A stretch of DNA of 64,000 bases from Anaerofilum faecale (GCA_019114265.1 DXFV01000004.1:1-64000), one strand, 5' to 3'. Shown: positions 40,127 through 49,976, counted from the stretch's first letter. Program-made: numbers and translations. The notes: generated from the sequence alone by a model not told the origin.

Positions 40127-41350
40127 ACTCTGCGCCGCCGCGCGCCCCGCCGCGATGCCGCTGCCGAACGCCCAGTGCAGGTTGAAGCCGCCGCAGTCTC
40201 CCACCGCGTCGAGCAGCTCGCCGGTGAGATAGACCCCCTTTGCGCACCGGGAGGCAAAGCTGTCCGGCTCCACCTCGGCCAGCGGCACGCCGCCGCCGGT
40301 GACCTGCGCGCCGTCCCATCCGCCCGCCGTGCCGGTCACCGGCAGACGCCAGCCCTTGAGCAGGCCGGCCAGTGCGTCGATGTCCGCCGGGCGCAGACGG
40401 GAAGGCGGAAGTCCCAGCGGGCCGATGTTTGCCGCTTTCAGCAGATACACCGCCAGCTTTTTGTGCAGCAGGCCGGTGAGAAGGCTTTCCAGTGTGGGGT
40501 AGAGCCCGCTTTTCCGGCGCTGGTGCAGCATGGCCGTCAGGCGGGACCGGTCGAGCGCGGGGAAAACGTCCACCTCCGCCTCACAGCCGCCCGCCGGCAG
40601 ACGGCTGCTGAGCTGCATGGCCGGGATGCCCGACAGGCCGTATTCGGTGAACTGCACCTCGCCGGTCTCGGAGGCAAGCTCCTTTCCCCGCGCCAGCAGC
40701 CGCACGCCGCACACCGCGCGCACACCTTTCAGCGCTGCCAGGCCGTCCGCTCTGCACCGCAGCGCCGCCAGGCAGGGATACAGCTTTGTGACCGTGTGCC
40801 CCAGCTGCCGGGCCAGCCGGTAGCCGTCCTCTCCCCCGCCCAGCTTGGGCGCGGCCATCCCACCGCAGGCAAGCACCACCCGGCGCGCCAGCAGGGCCTT
40901 CCCGCCGCCTTCCAGCAGCCAGCCCCCCTTTGCCGGGCGGATGCTCTCCACCGCAAAGCCGCACAGCTCCTGCACGCCCCGGCCCAGCGCCTCCAGGCGC
41001 AGCGTGTCCAGCACGATGGCCGCCTGGTTGCCCGACGGGTACACCCGTCCTTCGGCCCCCTCGCTCCACAGCAGCCCGCCCTTTTCAAAAAAACGCAGCA
41101 CCTGGGCCGAGGGGATCTGCTCCAGCATCCGGCGCAGCGTGCTGCCGTCGGCGGTGTGGTAGTGGCAGGCGGCATCGGAATCGCGGTTTTCCAGGTTGCA
41201 GCGCCCGTTGCCGGTGGCCAGCAGCTTTTTGCCCACACGGTCCTGCTTTTCCAGCACGGCCACCGGTCCCGCGCCCAGCCGCGCCGCCGCGATCGCCGCC
41301 GCCAGCCCCGATGCGCCGCCCCCCACGATCGCCACCGCTGCCTGTTCCAT
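40103..41350 (-). CDS. HI0933/BaiN-like flavoprotein oxidoreductase
   Basis: 415 residues. FAD-binding Rossmann motif VAIVGGGASGLAAAIAA at the N-terminus, KKLLATGNGRCNLEN (diagnostic for the HI0933/YhiN/BaiN family), LACGGMAAPKLGGGEDGYRLARQLGH and a C-terminal TGGGVPLAEVEPDSFAS with GLYLTGE-like VYLTGELLDAVGDCGGFNLHWAFGSG. BaiN members can reduce bile acids in gut clostridia, but the family is broad and the substrate here is open. Confidence 0.9.
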   Translation of the reverse strand: MEQAAVAIVGGGASGLAAAIAAARLGAGPVAVLEKQDRVGKKLLATGNGRCNLENRDSDAACHYHTADGSTLRRMLEQIPSAQVLRFFEKGGLLWSEGAEGRVYPSGNQAAIVLDTLRLEALGRGVQELCGFAVESIRPAKGGWLLEGGGKALLARRVVLACGGMAAPKLGGGEDGYRLARQLGHTVTKLYPCLAALRCRADGLAALKGVRAVCGVRLLARGKELASETGEVQFTEYGLSGIPAMQLSSRLPAGGCEAEVDVFPALDRSRLTAMLHQRRKSGLYPTLESLLTGLLHKKLAVYLLKAANIGPLGLPPSRLRPADIDALAGLLKGWRLPVTGTAGGWDGAQVTGGGVPLAEVEPDSFASRCAKGVYLTGELLDAVGDCGGFNLHWAFGSGIAAGRAAAQSLTKPGRV

Positions 41351-41436
41351 CTGCCGTTTCCTCCCTGCTCCTCGTTGTACTGGGCACTATTGTACCGAAA
41401 TCCGCCCGCTTTTGCAAACATTGCCTCCATTTTCTC

Positions 41437-41464
41437 TTGACAGGCGGCTGCAATGTGGTATATT
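41437..41464 (+). promoter_or_regulatory. Promoter of the small membrane protein/HTH operon
   Basis: TTGACA and TATATT with a 16-base spacer, 48 bases before the ATG. Confidence 0.65.
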
Positions 41465-41494
41465 TATATCATAAAGAGCGAAATACACCACATT
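41452..41494. promoter_or_regulatory. 14-bp inverted repeat overlapping the -10 box (probable HTH operator)
   Basis: AATGTGGTATATTT (41452-41465) and AAATACACCACATT (41481-41494) are inverted copies matching at 13 of 14 positions. The left arm covers the -10 box, so a bound repressor would block transcription. The encoded HTH protein is the natural candidate. Confidence 0.65.
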
Positions 41495-41512
41495 ACAGAA
41501 AGGGGAATTCGT

Positions 41513-41872
41513 ATGAATCGCAACCGTCTGCACTTCAATCCGCTGGCCCTTTTGTCGCTGCTGGCTCTGCTGGCCCTGCTGGCCCCGGTGTGCCGCAACA
41601 CCGGGATGTATGGGTTTTTGGGCTTTCTGGTGTATCTCCCGTACTGGCGGGTGCTGCCGGACGAGCTGTTCCTGCTGAACCTGCGCCGCGCCGCCACCGC
41701 CGCTTTTCTGGCCCAGACGCTGCTGCTGTTGGCGGCGCTGCCGGTGTGTGTGCTGGGGCTGCGCCAGTCGGTGGGCGCGGCGTTCGGCGTCTGCTTTGCG
41801 GCGGGCGTGATCTGGTTCAGCCTGCACCTGAGCTGGCTGGAGTGGAAGGAAAAGCGAGGGCAGGAGGAATGA
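41513..41872 (+). CDS. Small membrane protein (DUF3796-like) coupled to an HTH regulator
   Basis: 119 residues from the ATG at 41513 (AAAGGGGA). Three hydrophobic segments, the first with a Leu/Ala run. Sequence MYGFLGFLVYLPYWRVLPDELF resembles the DUF3796 type found beside small Xre regulators. It overlaps the regulator gene by ATGA. Function unknown; possibly controls or senses with the regulator. Confidence 0.7.
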   Translation: MNRNRLHFNPLALLSLLALLALLAPVCRNTGMYGFLGFLVYLPYWRVLPDELFLLNLRRAATAAFLAQTLLLLAALPVCVLGLRQSVGAAFGVCFAAGVIWFSLHLSWLEWKEKRGQEE

Positions 41873-42075
41873 TCGAGAACCGCATCCGCGAACTGCGCGC
41901 GCGCACCGGCATGAAGCAGGAGGAGCTGGCGGCGCTGGTGGGGGTGCGCCGGGAGACCATCGGCAACCTGGAAAAAGGGCGGTACAACCCCTCGCTCGCG
42001 CTGGCCTGGCGCATTGCAGAGGTGTTTTCGCTGCCCATTGAACAGGTGTTCACCGTCCGCCCCGACGCCCCCTGA
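41869..42075 (+). CDS. Small Xre/HipB-type helix-turn-helix regulator
   Basis: 68 residues: IRELRARTGMKQEELAALVGV followed by RETIGNLEKGRYNPSL and IAEVFSLPIEQVF, a complete HTH_3 domain and nothing else. Such YozG-like regulators usually autoregulate. Translationally coupled to the membrane protein upstream. Confidence 0.92.
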   Translation: MIENRIRELRARTGMKQEELAALVGVRRETIGNLEKGRYNPSLALAWRIAEVFSLPIEQVFTVRPDAP

Positions 42076-42143
42076 ACCCCTTTCACCTGTGCGCATCATA
42101 GAAACATTTGCCCGCCCGGCAGCGAATTTTGTGCAAAAAATTC

Positions 42144-42172
42144 TTGAAACATCCGCTTTTTGCCAGTATAAT
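42144..42172 (+). promoter_or_regulatory. Promoter of gdhA
   Basis: TTGAAA and TATAAT, 17-base spacer, 57 bases before the start. Confidence 0.85.
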
Positions 42173-42229
42173 TGTTACATGGCCGTTTGCGGCCGAGTGG
42201 AAAGTTATAGAGAAAGGGTTGGAGAAAGT

Positions 42230-43561
42230 ATGTCGTATGTAAGCGAAGTTATGCAGGGCCTGGAGGCCAAGTTTGCGCATCAGCCTGAGTTTCTGCAGGC
42301 AGCCCGCGAGGTGCTGAACTCGCTGGCCCCCGTGATCGAGGCCAACGAGGAGAAGTATCGCAAGGCCGCTCTGCTGGAGCGCCTCACCGAGCCCGACCGT
42401 CAGATCCTGTTCCGCGTTCCCTGGGTGGACGACAACGGCCAGGTGCATGTGAACACCGGCTACCGCGTGCAGTTCAACAACGCCATCGGCCCCTACAAGG
42501 GCGGCCTGCGCCTGCATCCTTCCGTGAACCTGAGCATCATCAAGTTCCTGGGCTTCGAGCAGGTGTTCAAGAACAGCCTCACCGGCCTGCCCATCGGCGG
42601 CGGCAAGGGCGGCAGCGATTTCGATCCCAAGGGCCGCAGCGACAACGAGATCATGAACTTCTGCCAGAGCTTCATGAACGAGCTGCACAAATACATCGGG
42701 CCCGACCGCGACGTGCCCGCCGGCGACATCGGCGTGGGCGCCCGCGAGATCGGCTATCTGTTCGGCCAGTACAAGAAGCTGAACGGCAACTATACCGGCG
42801 TGCTGACCGGCAAGGGTCTCACCTACGGCGGCAGCCTGGTGCGCACCCAGGCCACCGGCTACGGCCTGCTGTACTTCACCGAGGCCATGCTGGAGGCCAA
42901 CGGCCACGAGATGGCCGGCAAGACCGTCGCCATCTCCGGCGCCGGCAACGTGGCCATCTACGCCGCCGAGAAGGCCATGCAGATGGGCGCCAAGGTTGTG
43001 ACCCTGAGCGACTCCACCGGCTGGGTGTACGACGCCGAGGGCATCGACCTGGATGCCGTGAAGGAGATCAAGGAGGTGCGCCGCGCCCGCCTGAGCGAGT
43101 ATGTGAAGGTCCGCCCGAACGCCGAGTATCACACCGAAGGCCATGTGTGGAGCGTCAAGTGCGACGTGGCCCTGCCCTGCGCCACCCAGAACGAGCTGAA
43201 CCTGGACGACGCCAAGGCCCTGGTTGCGGGCGGCTGCCTGGCCGTGGCCGAGGGCGCCAACATGCCCACCACCATGGAGGCCACCGAGTATCTGCAGCAG
43301 AACGGCGTGCTGTTCGCCCCCGGCAAGGCTTCCAACGCCGGCGGCGTTGCCACCAGCGCGCTGGAGATGAGCCAGAACAGCGAGCGCCTGTCCTGGACCT
43401 TCGAGGAAGTGGACGCCAAGCTGCAGGACATCATGGTGAACATCTTCCGCAAGCTGGACGACGCCGCCCGCCGCTACGGCATGGAGGGCAACTATGTGGC
43501 CGGCGCCAACATCGCCGGCTTTGAGAAGGTGGCCGAGGCTACCCTGGCCCAGGGCATCTGA
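42230..43561 (+). CDS. gdhA: NADP-type glutamate dehydrogenase
   Basis: 443 residues from the ATG at 42230 (GGAGAAAG). GDH signatures: VNTGYRVQFNNAIGPYKGGLRLHP-type substrate loop, catalytic Lys in LPIGGGKGGSDFDPKG, DVPAGDIGVGAREIGYL, nucleotide-binding GAGNVAIYAAEKAMQMGAKV, and GKASNAGGVATSALEM. Length and motif spelling match the hexameric NADP-specific class of anaerobes. It fixes ammonia into glutamate. Strong codon bias (AAG, CTG, GGC) points to high expression. Monocistronic. Confidence 0.97.
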   Translation: MSYVSEVMQGLEAKFAHQPEFLQAAREVLNSLAPVIEANEEKYRKAALLERLTEPDRQILFRVPWVDDNGQVHVNTGYRVQFNNAIGPYKGGLRLHPSVNLSIIKFLGFEQVFKNSLTGLPIGGGKGGSDFDPKGRSDNEIMNFCQSFMNELHKYIGPDRDVPAGDIGVGAREIGYLFGQYKKLNGNYTGVLTGKGLTYGGSLVRTQATGYGLLYFTEAMLEANGHEMAGKTVAISGAGNVAIYAAEKAMQMGAKVVTLSDSTGWVYDAEGIDLDAVKEIKEVRRARLSEYVKVRPNAEYHTEGHVWSVKCDVALPCATQNELNLDDAKALVAGGCLAVAEGANMPTTMEATEYLQQNGVLFAPGKASNAGGVATSALEMSQNSERLSWTFEEVDAKLQDIMVNIFRKLDDAARRYGMEGNYVAGANIAGFEKVAEATLAQGI

Positions 43562-43584
43562 TCGCCCGCGATGCAAGCCCGTAT

Positions 43585-43624
43585 GGCCGCTCACTCCCCT
43601 TTCCGGGCGTGCGCGGCCGTTTTG
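43585..43624 (+). terminator. Probable terminator of gdhA
   Basis: GGCCGC pairs with GCGGCC around a GC-rich loop, then GTTTTG, 24 bases after the stop. Confidence 0.6.
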
Positions 43625-43642
43625 CTTTGAGGAGGAACCACC

Positions 43643-44482
43643 ATGTTCATTCGATGCGACAGCTGCGGAAAGCTGTTCAACTACGAGAAAAACGACGGTG
43701 TCTGCCCGCACTGCGCGGCCTTCAACTCGCCGCCCGCCCCCGGCGGTGAACCGGAGCAGGCGTCTGTCTCCTACGAGGCCGCCGAGCCTCAGCCGTTTTC
43801 CGAAGAGGCGGAGGAGGAGGAAACGTTCTTTTCTCCGCAGCCGTCCGTTTCTGCTTCCCCGGCGGCGGATAAACCGCGTTCCCGCAAAAGCCGCCGCGGC
43901 TGCGGGTGCGTTCTGGCTGTCCTCCTGGCGCTGGTGATTGCCGTGATCGGCGTGCAGATCTGGCAGCGCGTCACCCGGAAGGACCGCTGGACCGAGCAGA
44001 TGCAGCAGACCGAAGCGCCCTCCGTGCAGGCCTTTGAAGCGGGACAGACCGTGCAGATCGGCTCGTACACCGCCTGTGCGGCGGATGCGGCGGTGATCGC
44101 ACTGCCCGAAGGCTCCGAGCAGCTGCCCGAGGGGGAGATGGCGGTGGGGATTCAAATGGACTTCGCAGTGGACGACGAGTACCCCGACTCCGACACCTGG
44201 TACCATTCCCTCATCCCGGCGCCGTATGTGATGCTGGAGGACGGCCGCTGCCGCACGATGATGGATACCTGGCTGCTGAGCAGCTATTCCTCTCCCCTGT
44301 ATTCCCAGTGCGTGGAGGTGGACGCGCTGTATTACGGCGACGAGGGCAGCGGCATGGTCTATTTCGTGGTGCCCGCCGGCACCGATACGGTCACGCTGTG
44401 CCTGGAACAGCGGGAGCCATCCGACAATTCTCTGACCTGCATCTATGAACTGACGCTGCCCGTAACGGAGGTGTCCGAATGA
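43643..44482 (+). CDS. Zinc-ribbon membrane protein, function unknown
   Basis: 279 residues. N-terminal zinc ribbon (CDSCGKLFNYEKNDGVCPHC), acidic linker (about 30-85), basic cluster RSRKSRRGCGC, one transmembrane segment (about 90-108), then an extracytoplasmic beta-rich domain of about 170 residues similar in style to DUF4352-type domains. Overlaps the next gene by ATGA. Role unknown. Confidence 0.7.
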   Translation: MFIRCDSCGKLFNYEKNDGVCPHCAAFNSPPAPGGEPEQASVSYEAAEPQPFSEEAEEEETFFSPQPSVSASPAADKPRSRKSRRGCGCVLAVLLALVIAVIGVQIWQRVTRKDRWTEQMQQTEAPSVQAFEAGQTVQIGSYTACAADAAVIALPEGSEQLPEGEMAVGIQMDFAVDDEYPDSDTWYHSLIPAPYVMLEDGRCRTMMDTWLLSSYSSPLYSQCVEVDALYYGDEGSGMVYFVVPAGTDTVTLCLEQREPSDNSLTCIYELTLPVTEVSE

Positions 44483-44985
44483 AAAATCGTTCTTCGAGAC
44501 TGCGGCCTGTGTGGATCGCGCTGGGCGTGATCCTCTTTCTGGATATTGGCATCACCCTGCTGGGAGACCTGTTCTCCTCCCTCTCGGTCGGCTCCACAAA
44601 CAGCGACCTGTACGAGGACATCCTGCCGGTGGTGCAGGGCACGCCCACCGTGCGCAGCATCGACCCGGTGTATGTGACCGAATACCAGGAATTCTACGAG
44701 ATCGAACTGATGCTGGAAAACACCGGCTGGTACGGTGATTATCTGTACGACTACCGCTTCCGCTGCATCCCCTCCGAGGGTGACGCCGATTCCATGTACA
44801 TCAGCTATCCCTCCGACATCACCGATTTTTCGGAGTCCGCGCGGGATTACCTGCCCGCCGGGCGCACCGTGCCCTGCCGTCTGGTGCTGGTGGCTCCGCT
44901 GGGCAGCTCCGGCACCGAGGTGGAGCTGCAATACGAGACCATCAACGACGACCTGCTGGACCTGTGCACCATCCAGCTGCCCTGA
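44479..44985 (+). CDS. Membrane-anchored extracytoplasmic protein, function unknown
   Basis: 168 residues: one N-terminal transmembrane helix (about 10-32, VWIALGVILFLDIGITLLG), then an acidic, aromatic-rich extracytoplasmic domain of about 130 residues. The architecture resembles the C-terminal half of the protein coded just upstream, with which it overlaps. The pair may form a complex. No family recognised. Confidence 0.65.
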   Translation: MKNRSSRLRPVWIALGVILFLDIGITLLGDLFSSLSVGSTNSDLYEDILPVVQGTPTVRSIDPVYVTEYQEFYEIELMLENTGWYGDYLYDYRFRCIPSEGDADSMYISYPSDITDFSESARDYLPAGRTVPCRLVLVAPLGSSGTEVELQYETINDDLLDLCTIQLP

Positions 44986-44996
44986 CACACAGCGAT

Positions 44997-45025
44997 CCCC
45001 CGCTCTGCCCTGTGCAGAGCGGGGG
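44997..45025. terminator. Bidirectional terminator between convergent genes
   Basis: Perfect 12-bp stem CCCCCGCTCTGC/GCAGAGCGGGGG with a 5-base loop, ATTTCT following on the plus strand. Ends the membrane-protein pair and perhaps the DUF6512 gene. Confidence 0.85.
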
Positions 45026-45035
45026 ATTTCTCTGT

Positions 45036-45563
45036 TTACAGGCCGTATGTCCCGGTGACCGGGTCGAGGAACAGTGCGATGTGAGGCGGCCAATAGGTGA
45101 AGACGGCAAAGCACACCGTCAGGGCCGCCAGCACCACCACCGCCGCCCAGACCGCCCATCTGCGCCGCTGCCAGGCGCACGGACGGCGCAGCATCCGCCA
45201 GGCGGTCCACCACGCCAGCAGCACCGCCACCGCAAAGATGCCGATGTCCACCGGTACGAAGTTGCGTCCGACGACGCCGGTGTAGGTGTAGAACAGCACC
45301 ACCACCGCCGCCATCCCCGCCAGCACCCCCGCCGCGCGGGAGGTCCAGAAGGCCCGCAGCCTGCGCCCGTACACCGCGTATTCGGCCAGCGAGAAGAACA
45401 GCATCGGCCAGAACACCAGCTTCAGGTGCTCCCAGGTGCTCTCGTTCACCGCGCCGATCACCGCCCCCTGCGGCCCGAGCCATTCATATACAAAATGCAG
45501 CAGTGTGCCGGCTGTCAGGGTGAACAGCGTGCCGGCCACCGCCGCGCTGCGGATCGTTTTCAT
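45036..45563 (-). CDS. DUF6512-type membrane protein
   Basis: 175 residues from the ATG at 45563 (GGGAGGGAG). Five hydrophobic segments; LLHFVYEWLGPQGAVIGAVNESTWEHLKLVFWPML near the N-terminus is the conserved DUF6512 signature. Function unknown. Divergent from the BceRS-like operon. Confidence 0.8.
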   Translation of the reverse strand: MKTIRSAAVAGTLFTLTAGTLLHFVYEWLGPQGAVIGAVNESTWEHLKLVFWPMLFFSLAEYAVYGRRLRAFWTSRAAGVLAGMAAVVVLFYTYTGVVGRNFVPVDIGIFAVAVLLAWWTAWRMLRRPCAWQRRRWAVWAAVVVLAALTVCFAVFTYWPPHIALFLDPVTGTYGL

Positions 45564-45617
45564 CGTGCTCCCTCCCTGCTTTGTTCTGCATGCAGTATAC
45601 GCAGCAGAGCGCCGCCG

Positions 45618-45680
45618 TGACACAGCCCCGCGCAATCTGACAATTTTGTCACGCGGCGGCGGGAAAGTTTCTGGTATAAT
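45618..45680 (+). promoter_or_regulatory. Promoter and candidate regulator-binding sites upstream of the Bce-like response regulator
   Basis: TATAAT (45675-45680) is preceded by TGACA (45618), TGACA (45638) and TGTCAC (45647) then GGCGGCGGG. The TGTCAC...GGCGGCGGG block recurs ahead of the ABC genes at 47368, at the same 28-base distance from a -10-like hexamer. Confidence 0.5.
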
Positions 45681-45704
45681 CAAAGGGAAACGGAGGGATG
45701 CCGA

Positions 45705-46376
45705 ATGAAACTGCTGCTTGTGGAGGACGAGGAAGCCATCCGCGCGCCGCTGCGCTGCCTGCTGGAAAACGCGGGCTGGCAGGTGGACACCGCCGCCGGT
45801 GTGGCCGAGGCGCGGGAGAAGCTGGAACAGGGCGGCTGGGACGCGCTTCTGGTGGACCTGGGCCTGCCGGACGGCAGCGGCTACACCGTGTGCCACGCGG
45901 CCCGCCGGTGCAGCGACGCGGCCGTCATCATCCTCACCGCGCGGGGCGACGAGAGCAGCGTGGTGCGCGGGCTGGACAGCGGCGCCGACGACTATGTGAC
46001 CAAGCCCTTCCGGGCGGCCGAACTGCTGGGAAGGCTGCGCGCCGTACAGCGGCGGCGCGGCCTGCACCCGGCCTACCGGCTGGGAGGCCTGACCGTCGAC
46101 ACCGCGCGCGCCTGCGTTCTGCAGCACGGGCGGGAGGTGGCGCTGTCGGCCACCGAATACCGGCTGCTGCTGGTGTTTCTGCGCCACGCCGGGCAGACCC
46201 TGCAGCGCGGCCAGCTCCTGCAGCTGTGGGACGACACCGGCAGCTTTGTGAACGACAACACCCTCACCGTCACCGTCAAGCGCCTGCGCGAAAAGCTGGG
46301 CGCGGACGGCGCGCGCATCCGGACGGTGCGGGGACTGGGCTATCGACTGGAGGGGGATGTGGATGTACAGCCGTGA
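45705..46376 (+). CDS. OmpR-family response regulator (BceR-like system)
   Basis: 223 residues. Receiver domain with acidic pocket at 7-9, Asp 51 in LLVDLGLPDGSGY, Lys 100 in DYVTKPFRAAELL; C-terminal winged helix with LSATEYRLLLVFLRHAG, NTLTVTVKRLREKLG and IRTVRGLGYRL. First gene of the four-gene cluster regulator-kinase-ATPase-permease. Overlaps the kinase gene by 20 bases. Confidence 0.94.
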   Translation: MKLLLVEDEEAIRAPLRCLLENAGWQVDTAAGVAEAREKLEQGGWDALLVDLGLPDGSGYTVCHAARRCSDAAVIILTARGDESSVVRGLDSGADDYVTKPFRAAELLGRLRAVQRRRGLHPAYRLGGLTVDTARACVLQHGREVALSATEYRLLLVFLRHAGQTLQRGQLLQLWDDTGSFVNDNTLTVTVKRLREKLGADGARIRTVRGLGYRLEGDVDVQP

Positions 46377-47355
46377 AACATGGACGATGGCGGCAGGCAT
46401 GCTGGCCCTGACGCTGGCGGCAGCGGCGGCGGGCGGTCTGCTGTGCGGCGGCGGGACGGCGCTGCTGTGTGCGGGGCTGGGCCTTGCGCTCACCGGCATT
46501 GCCGTGGGCGGCGCGCTGGCGCGTCTGCGGGAGGTGGCCCGGCTGGGCGACTATCTGGCCGCTGTCTATGCGGGCGGGCAGACGGCCGACATCCGGGACC
46601 AGCGCCCCGGCGAGCTGAGCCGCCTGAAGGACGACCTGTACAAGGTCACCACCATCCTGCGGCGGCAGGCCGCCCAGCTGGAACAGGACAAGCGCTTTTT
46701 GAGCGACACGCTGGGCAACATCGCGCACCAGTTGAAAACACCGCTCTGCGCCATCCTTCTGCAAACCGAGCTGTGGGAGAGCGGCGCGGGCAGCGGGCGG
46801 GACGAATGCGCCCGCCAGGTCCAGCAGCAGGCGCTGCGAATGCAGTGGCTGGTGCAGCAGCTGCTGCGGCTTTCCCGGCTGGATGCGGGGGTGGTGGAAT
46901 TCGTGCGGCAGGCGCAGTCTGCCCGGCAGCTGATCGAACGGGCGGCGGAGGGAGTGGAGCCTCTCTTCCGGCGCCGGCAGGTGCGGCTGGAGATCCGGTG
47001 CCGGGAGAACGCCGTGTGCAGCTGCGACGGCGAATGGACGGCGCAGGCGCTGCTGAACCTTCTGCAGAACGCCGCCGAGCACTCCCCCGCCGGGGCCGCG
47101 GTGCGGGTGAGCTTTTCGGCGTCGCCGCTGGACGTCTGCTTTGCGGTGGAGGACGAGGGCGGCGGCATCCCGGAGAGCGAGCTGCCCCACCTGTTCGAGC
47201 GGTTCTGGCGTGGAAAACACGCCCGCCCCGGCTCGGCGGGGATCGGGCTTTCGCTGGCAAAGGCCATCGCAGAGGGACAGGGCGGCAGCCTCACCGCCGA
47301 AAACATCCCCGGCGGCGCACGGCTCACCCTGCGGCTGTTCCACTGTCCGGTGTAG
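46357..47355 (+). CDS. Intramembrane-sensing-type histidine kinase
   Basis: 332 residues. Two transmembrane segments (about 11-31 and 34-55) with almost no extracytoplasmic loop, the mark of kinases that take their signal from a partner transporter. Phospho-His about 124 in LGNIAHQLKTPLCAIL; ATPase with LLNLLQNAAEHSPAG, VEDEGGGIPESELPHLFERFWRG and GIGLSLAKAI. Acts with the upstream regulator and most probably with the adjacent ABC pair. Confidence 0.92.
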   Translation: MWMYSRETWTMAAGMLALTLAAAAAGGLLCGGGTALLCAGLGLALTGIAVGGALARLREVARLGDYLAAVYAGGQTADIRDQRPGELSRLKDDLYKVTTILRRQAAQLEQDKRFLSDTLGNIAHQLKTPLCAILLQTELWESGAGSGRDECARQVQQQALRMQWLVQQLLRLSRLDAGVVEFVRQAQSARQLIERAAEGVEPLFRRRQVRLEIRCRENAVCSCDGEWTAQALLNLLQNAAEHSPAGAAVRVSFSASPLDVCFAVEDEGGGIPESELPHLFERFWRGKHARPGSAGIGLSLAKAIAEGQGGSLTAENIPGGARLTLRLFHCPV

Positions 47356-47356
47356 C

Positions 47357-47401
47357 TGTCACCGTCCTGTCACCGGCGGCGGGTATCCTTGGCGGTACAG
47401 G
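47357..47401 (+). promoter_or_regulatory. TGTCAC direct repeats between kinase and ABC genes
   Basis: TGTCAC at 47357 and 47368 (11 bases apart), followed by CGGCGGCGGG and a TACAGG hexamer at 47396. Closely resembles the region upstream of the regulator gene; candidate binding site through which the regulator induces the transporter. Confidence 0.5.
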
Positions 47402-47430
47402 GACACCCTGAACACACAGGAGGGATGAGC

Positions 47431-48104
<674 letters not shown>

Positions 48105-48108
<4 letters not shown>

Positions 48109-49880
48109 AAGCGATCTGGTATCTGACATGGCGGCAGCTCTGCCGCGACAAAAGCCAGACCCTGCTGGCGCTGGTGTGCGTCTGGGTCTGCCAGCTGCTG
48201 CTGGCGGCGGCGGTGCTGGGCGGGGCGTCGATGGAGGCCGCCATCGCCCCGAAGGACACCCAATACTACACCCCCTTCGTGCGCGCGGCGGCCGGGATTC
48301 TGGCGGTGCTGCTGGCGATCGCCTCCGCGCTGCTGGTGCACAGCGTGCTGGACGCCTCGGCGGCGCGCCGGGTGCGGATGCTGGGGCAGCTGGCCAGTGT
48401 GGGCGCCACACGCCGCCAGCTGCGTGCCAGCGTGTTTCTGGAGGCGCTCTTGCTGGGCGCGGCGGCCATCCCCCTCGCCGTCCTGTGCGCGATGGCGGGG
48501 CTGGCGGCGGCATTCGGACTGATGCAGGGGCTGGAGCTGTTCCGCGGCCAGCCGCTGCGGCTGGTGGTATCGCCCCAGGCACTGGGCCTGTGCGCGGCGT
48601 GCGGGTTCGTATCGCTGGCGCTGGCCTGCATCGGGCCGGCCAAGCGGGCGTTTCGCCTGTCCCCGCTGGAGGCGCTGCGCGAGGGCGGAATGGCGGGCAG
48701 CGTGCGCCGGGCCGGTCGGTGGAAGGCCGGACGCTCTCCCGTTGCCCAGCTGGCCGCGCGCAGTCTGCGCCGGCCGGGGATGCGGGGCAGCATCATTACC
48801 ATCGCGGTGTGCGTGATGCTCACCGTCTGCGGCACCGTGTTCGCCCGGGCCGTGCAGCACAGCTATCTGGAATACGGGGAATTCCCCTTTTCCTACCGGG
48901 TATACCTGTGGGCCAGGGAGGGCTGGCCGGACGAGGAACTGCAAAAGATCCGGCAGAGCATCGACGCGCCTTCGATCACCGCGGAGCTGTTCAACTACTA
49001 TTCCACAACAGGCGTCCGCACGATGTTCCAGCTGGCCGTTTTAGAGGACGATGACTTCGCCGCCTGGTACGGCGCGCCGCTGCCGGGAGAAGCCGGCGAA
49101 GAGCTGCGCTGTGTGGTGTCCACCGCGGACAGCAGCCCGGATACTCCTCCTGCCGCAGAGAGCGGGTTGCGGGTATTGGGCAGTACACCGCTGACTGAGA
49201 GCGGGCAGTGCGACCGGCCGCTCCCGATGCGCCTGGGCCGTCAGCTGGCCTACGAAGCCGCCCTGTGGCAGGGGAACGGGCGGATGCTGGTGACCTGCCG
49301 CAGCGAGTTGGAACGTCTGATTCCCTCCACCGGGCCGGACACCGTTCGCAGCATCGCGGTCTATGTGGACACGCAGGACGGCGCGGCGATCACCGAGCAG
49401 CTGTACCGTCCCGAAGGGGTCGAGTACACGGTGCAGGACTACACCCCCACCTCGGAGGCGGTGGTCCGCAAGGAGTTTATCCGGCAGTTCCTGCACATCT
49501 TCCTCACCGGATTCCTGGCGCTGGTGTGGGTCGTCTGCGCGGCCAGCGTGCTGAATGTCACCGGCGCGCAGATGCGCTCGCGGCGGCAGGAGCTGGCGCT
49601 GCTGCGCAGTGCGGGCATGACCGTCCGCCAGCTGCGTCGGATGCTGTGGCGGGAATGCGCGCTGTGCGGCGCGGCCGGTCTGCCCATCGGCGCTGCGGCG
49701 GGGCTGCTGGCCGGATGGCCGATCGCCGTGGTCTTGAACCAGCGTATGGGCGAAATGCTGCCGCTGTGGGGTCTTGTGCTCACTGCCGCCGGGGTGGCCA
49801 CCGTGCTGATGCTGGCCGGGCGGGTGTGCCGGCAGCATCTGGCCGAGCTGGATCTGGCCCGGCTGCTGCGGCAGGAATAA
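48105..49880 (+). CDS. ABC transporter permease, FtsX-type (BceB-like)
   Basis: 591 residues with about eight transmembrane segments. A first FtsX-like unit (about 60-170) contains SAARRVRMLGQLASVGATRRQL; an extracytoplasmic region of about 220 residues (about 245-460) follows; the second FtsX unit near the C-terminus has RRQELALLRSAGMTVRQLRRML. Systems of this layout (BceAB) free cell-wall precursors from peptide antibiotics such as bacitracin and tell the kinase about transport flux. Exact drug unknown. Confidence 0.9.
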
Positions 49881-49941
49881 AATTTTCTGGCGTCCGGACG
49901 TCTGGTCCGGGCGCTTTTTGTTTGTGCGGTCACGGGAGGTT

Positions 49942-49976
49942 GTGGTATAATGGCCGCAGCGCGGCCGTTATACCAC
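49942..49976. repeat. 16-bp inverted repeat containing TATAAT on both strands
   Basis: GTGGTATAATGGCCGC and GCGGCCGTTATACCAC with a 3-base loop, one mismatch. It lies in the 214-base gap between the ABC permease and the SbcD-like gene. Confidence 0.7.
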
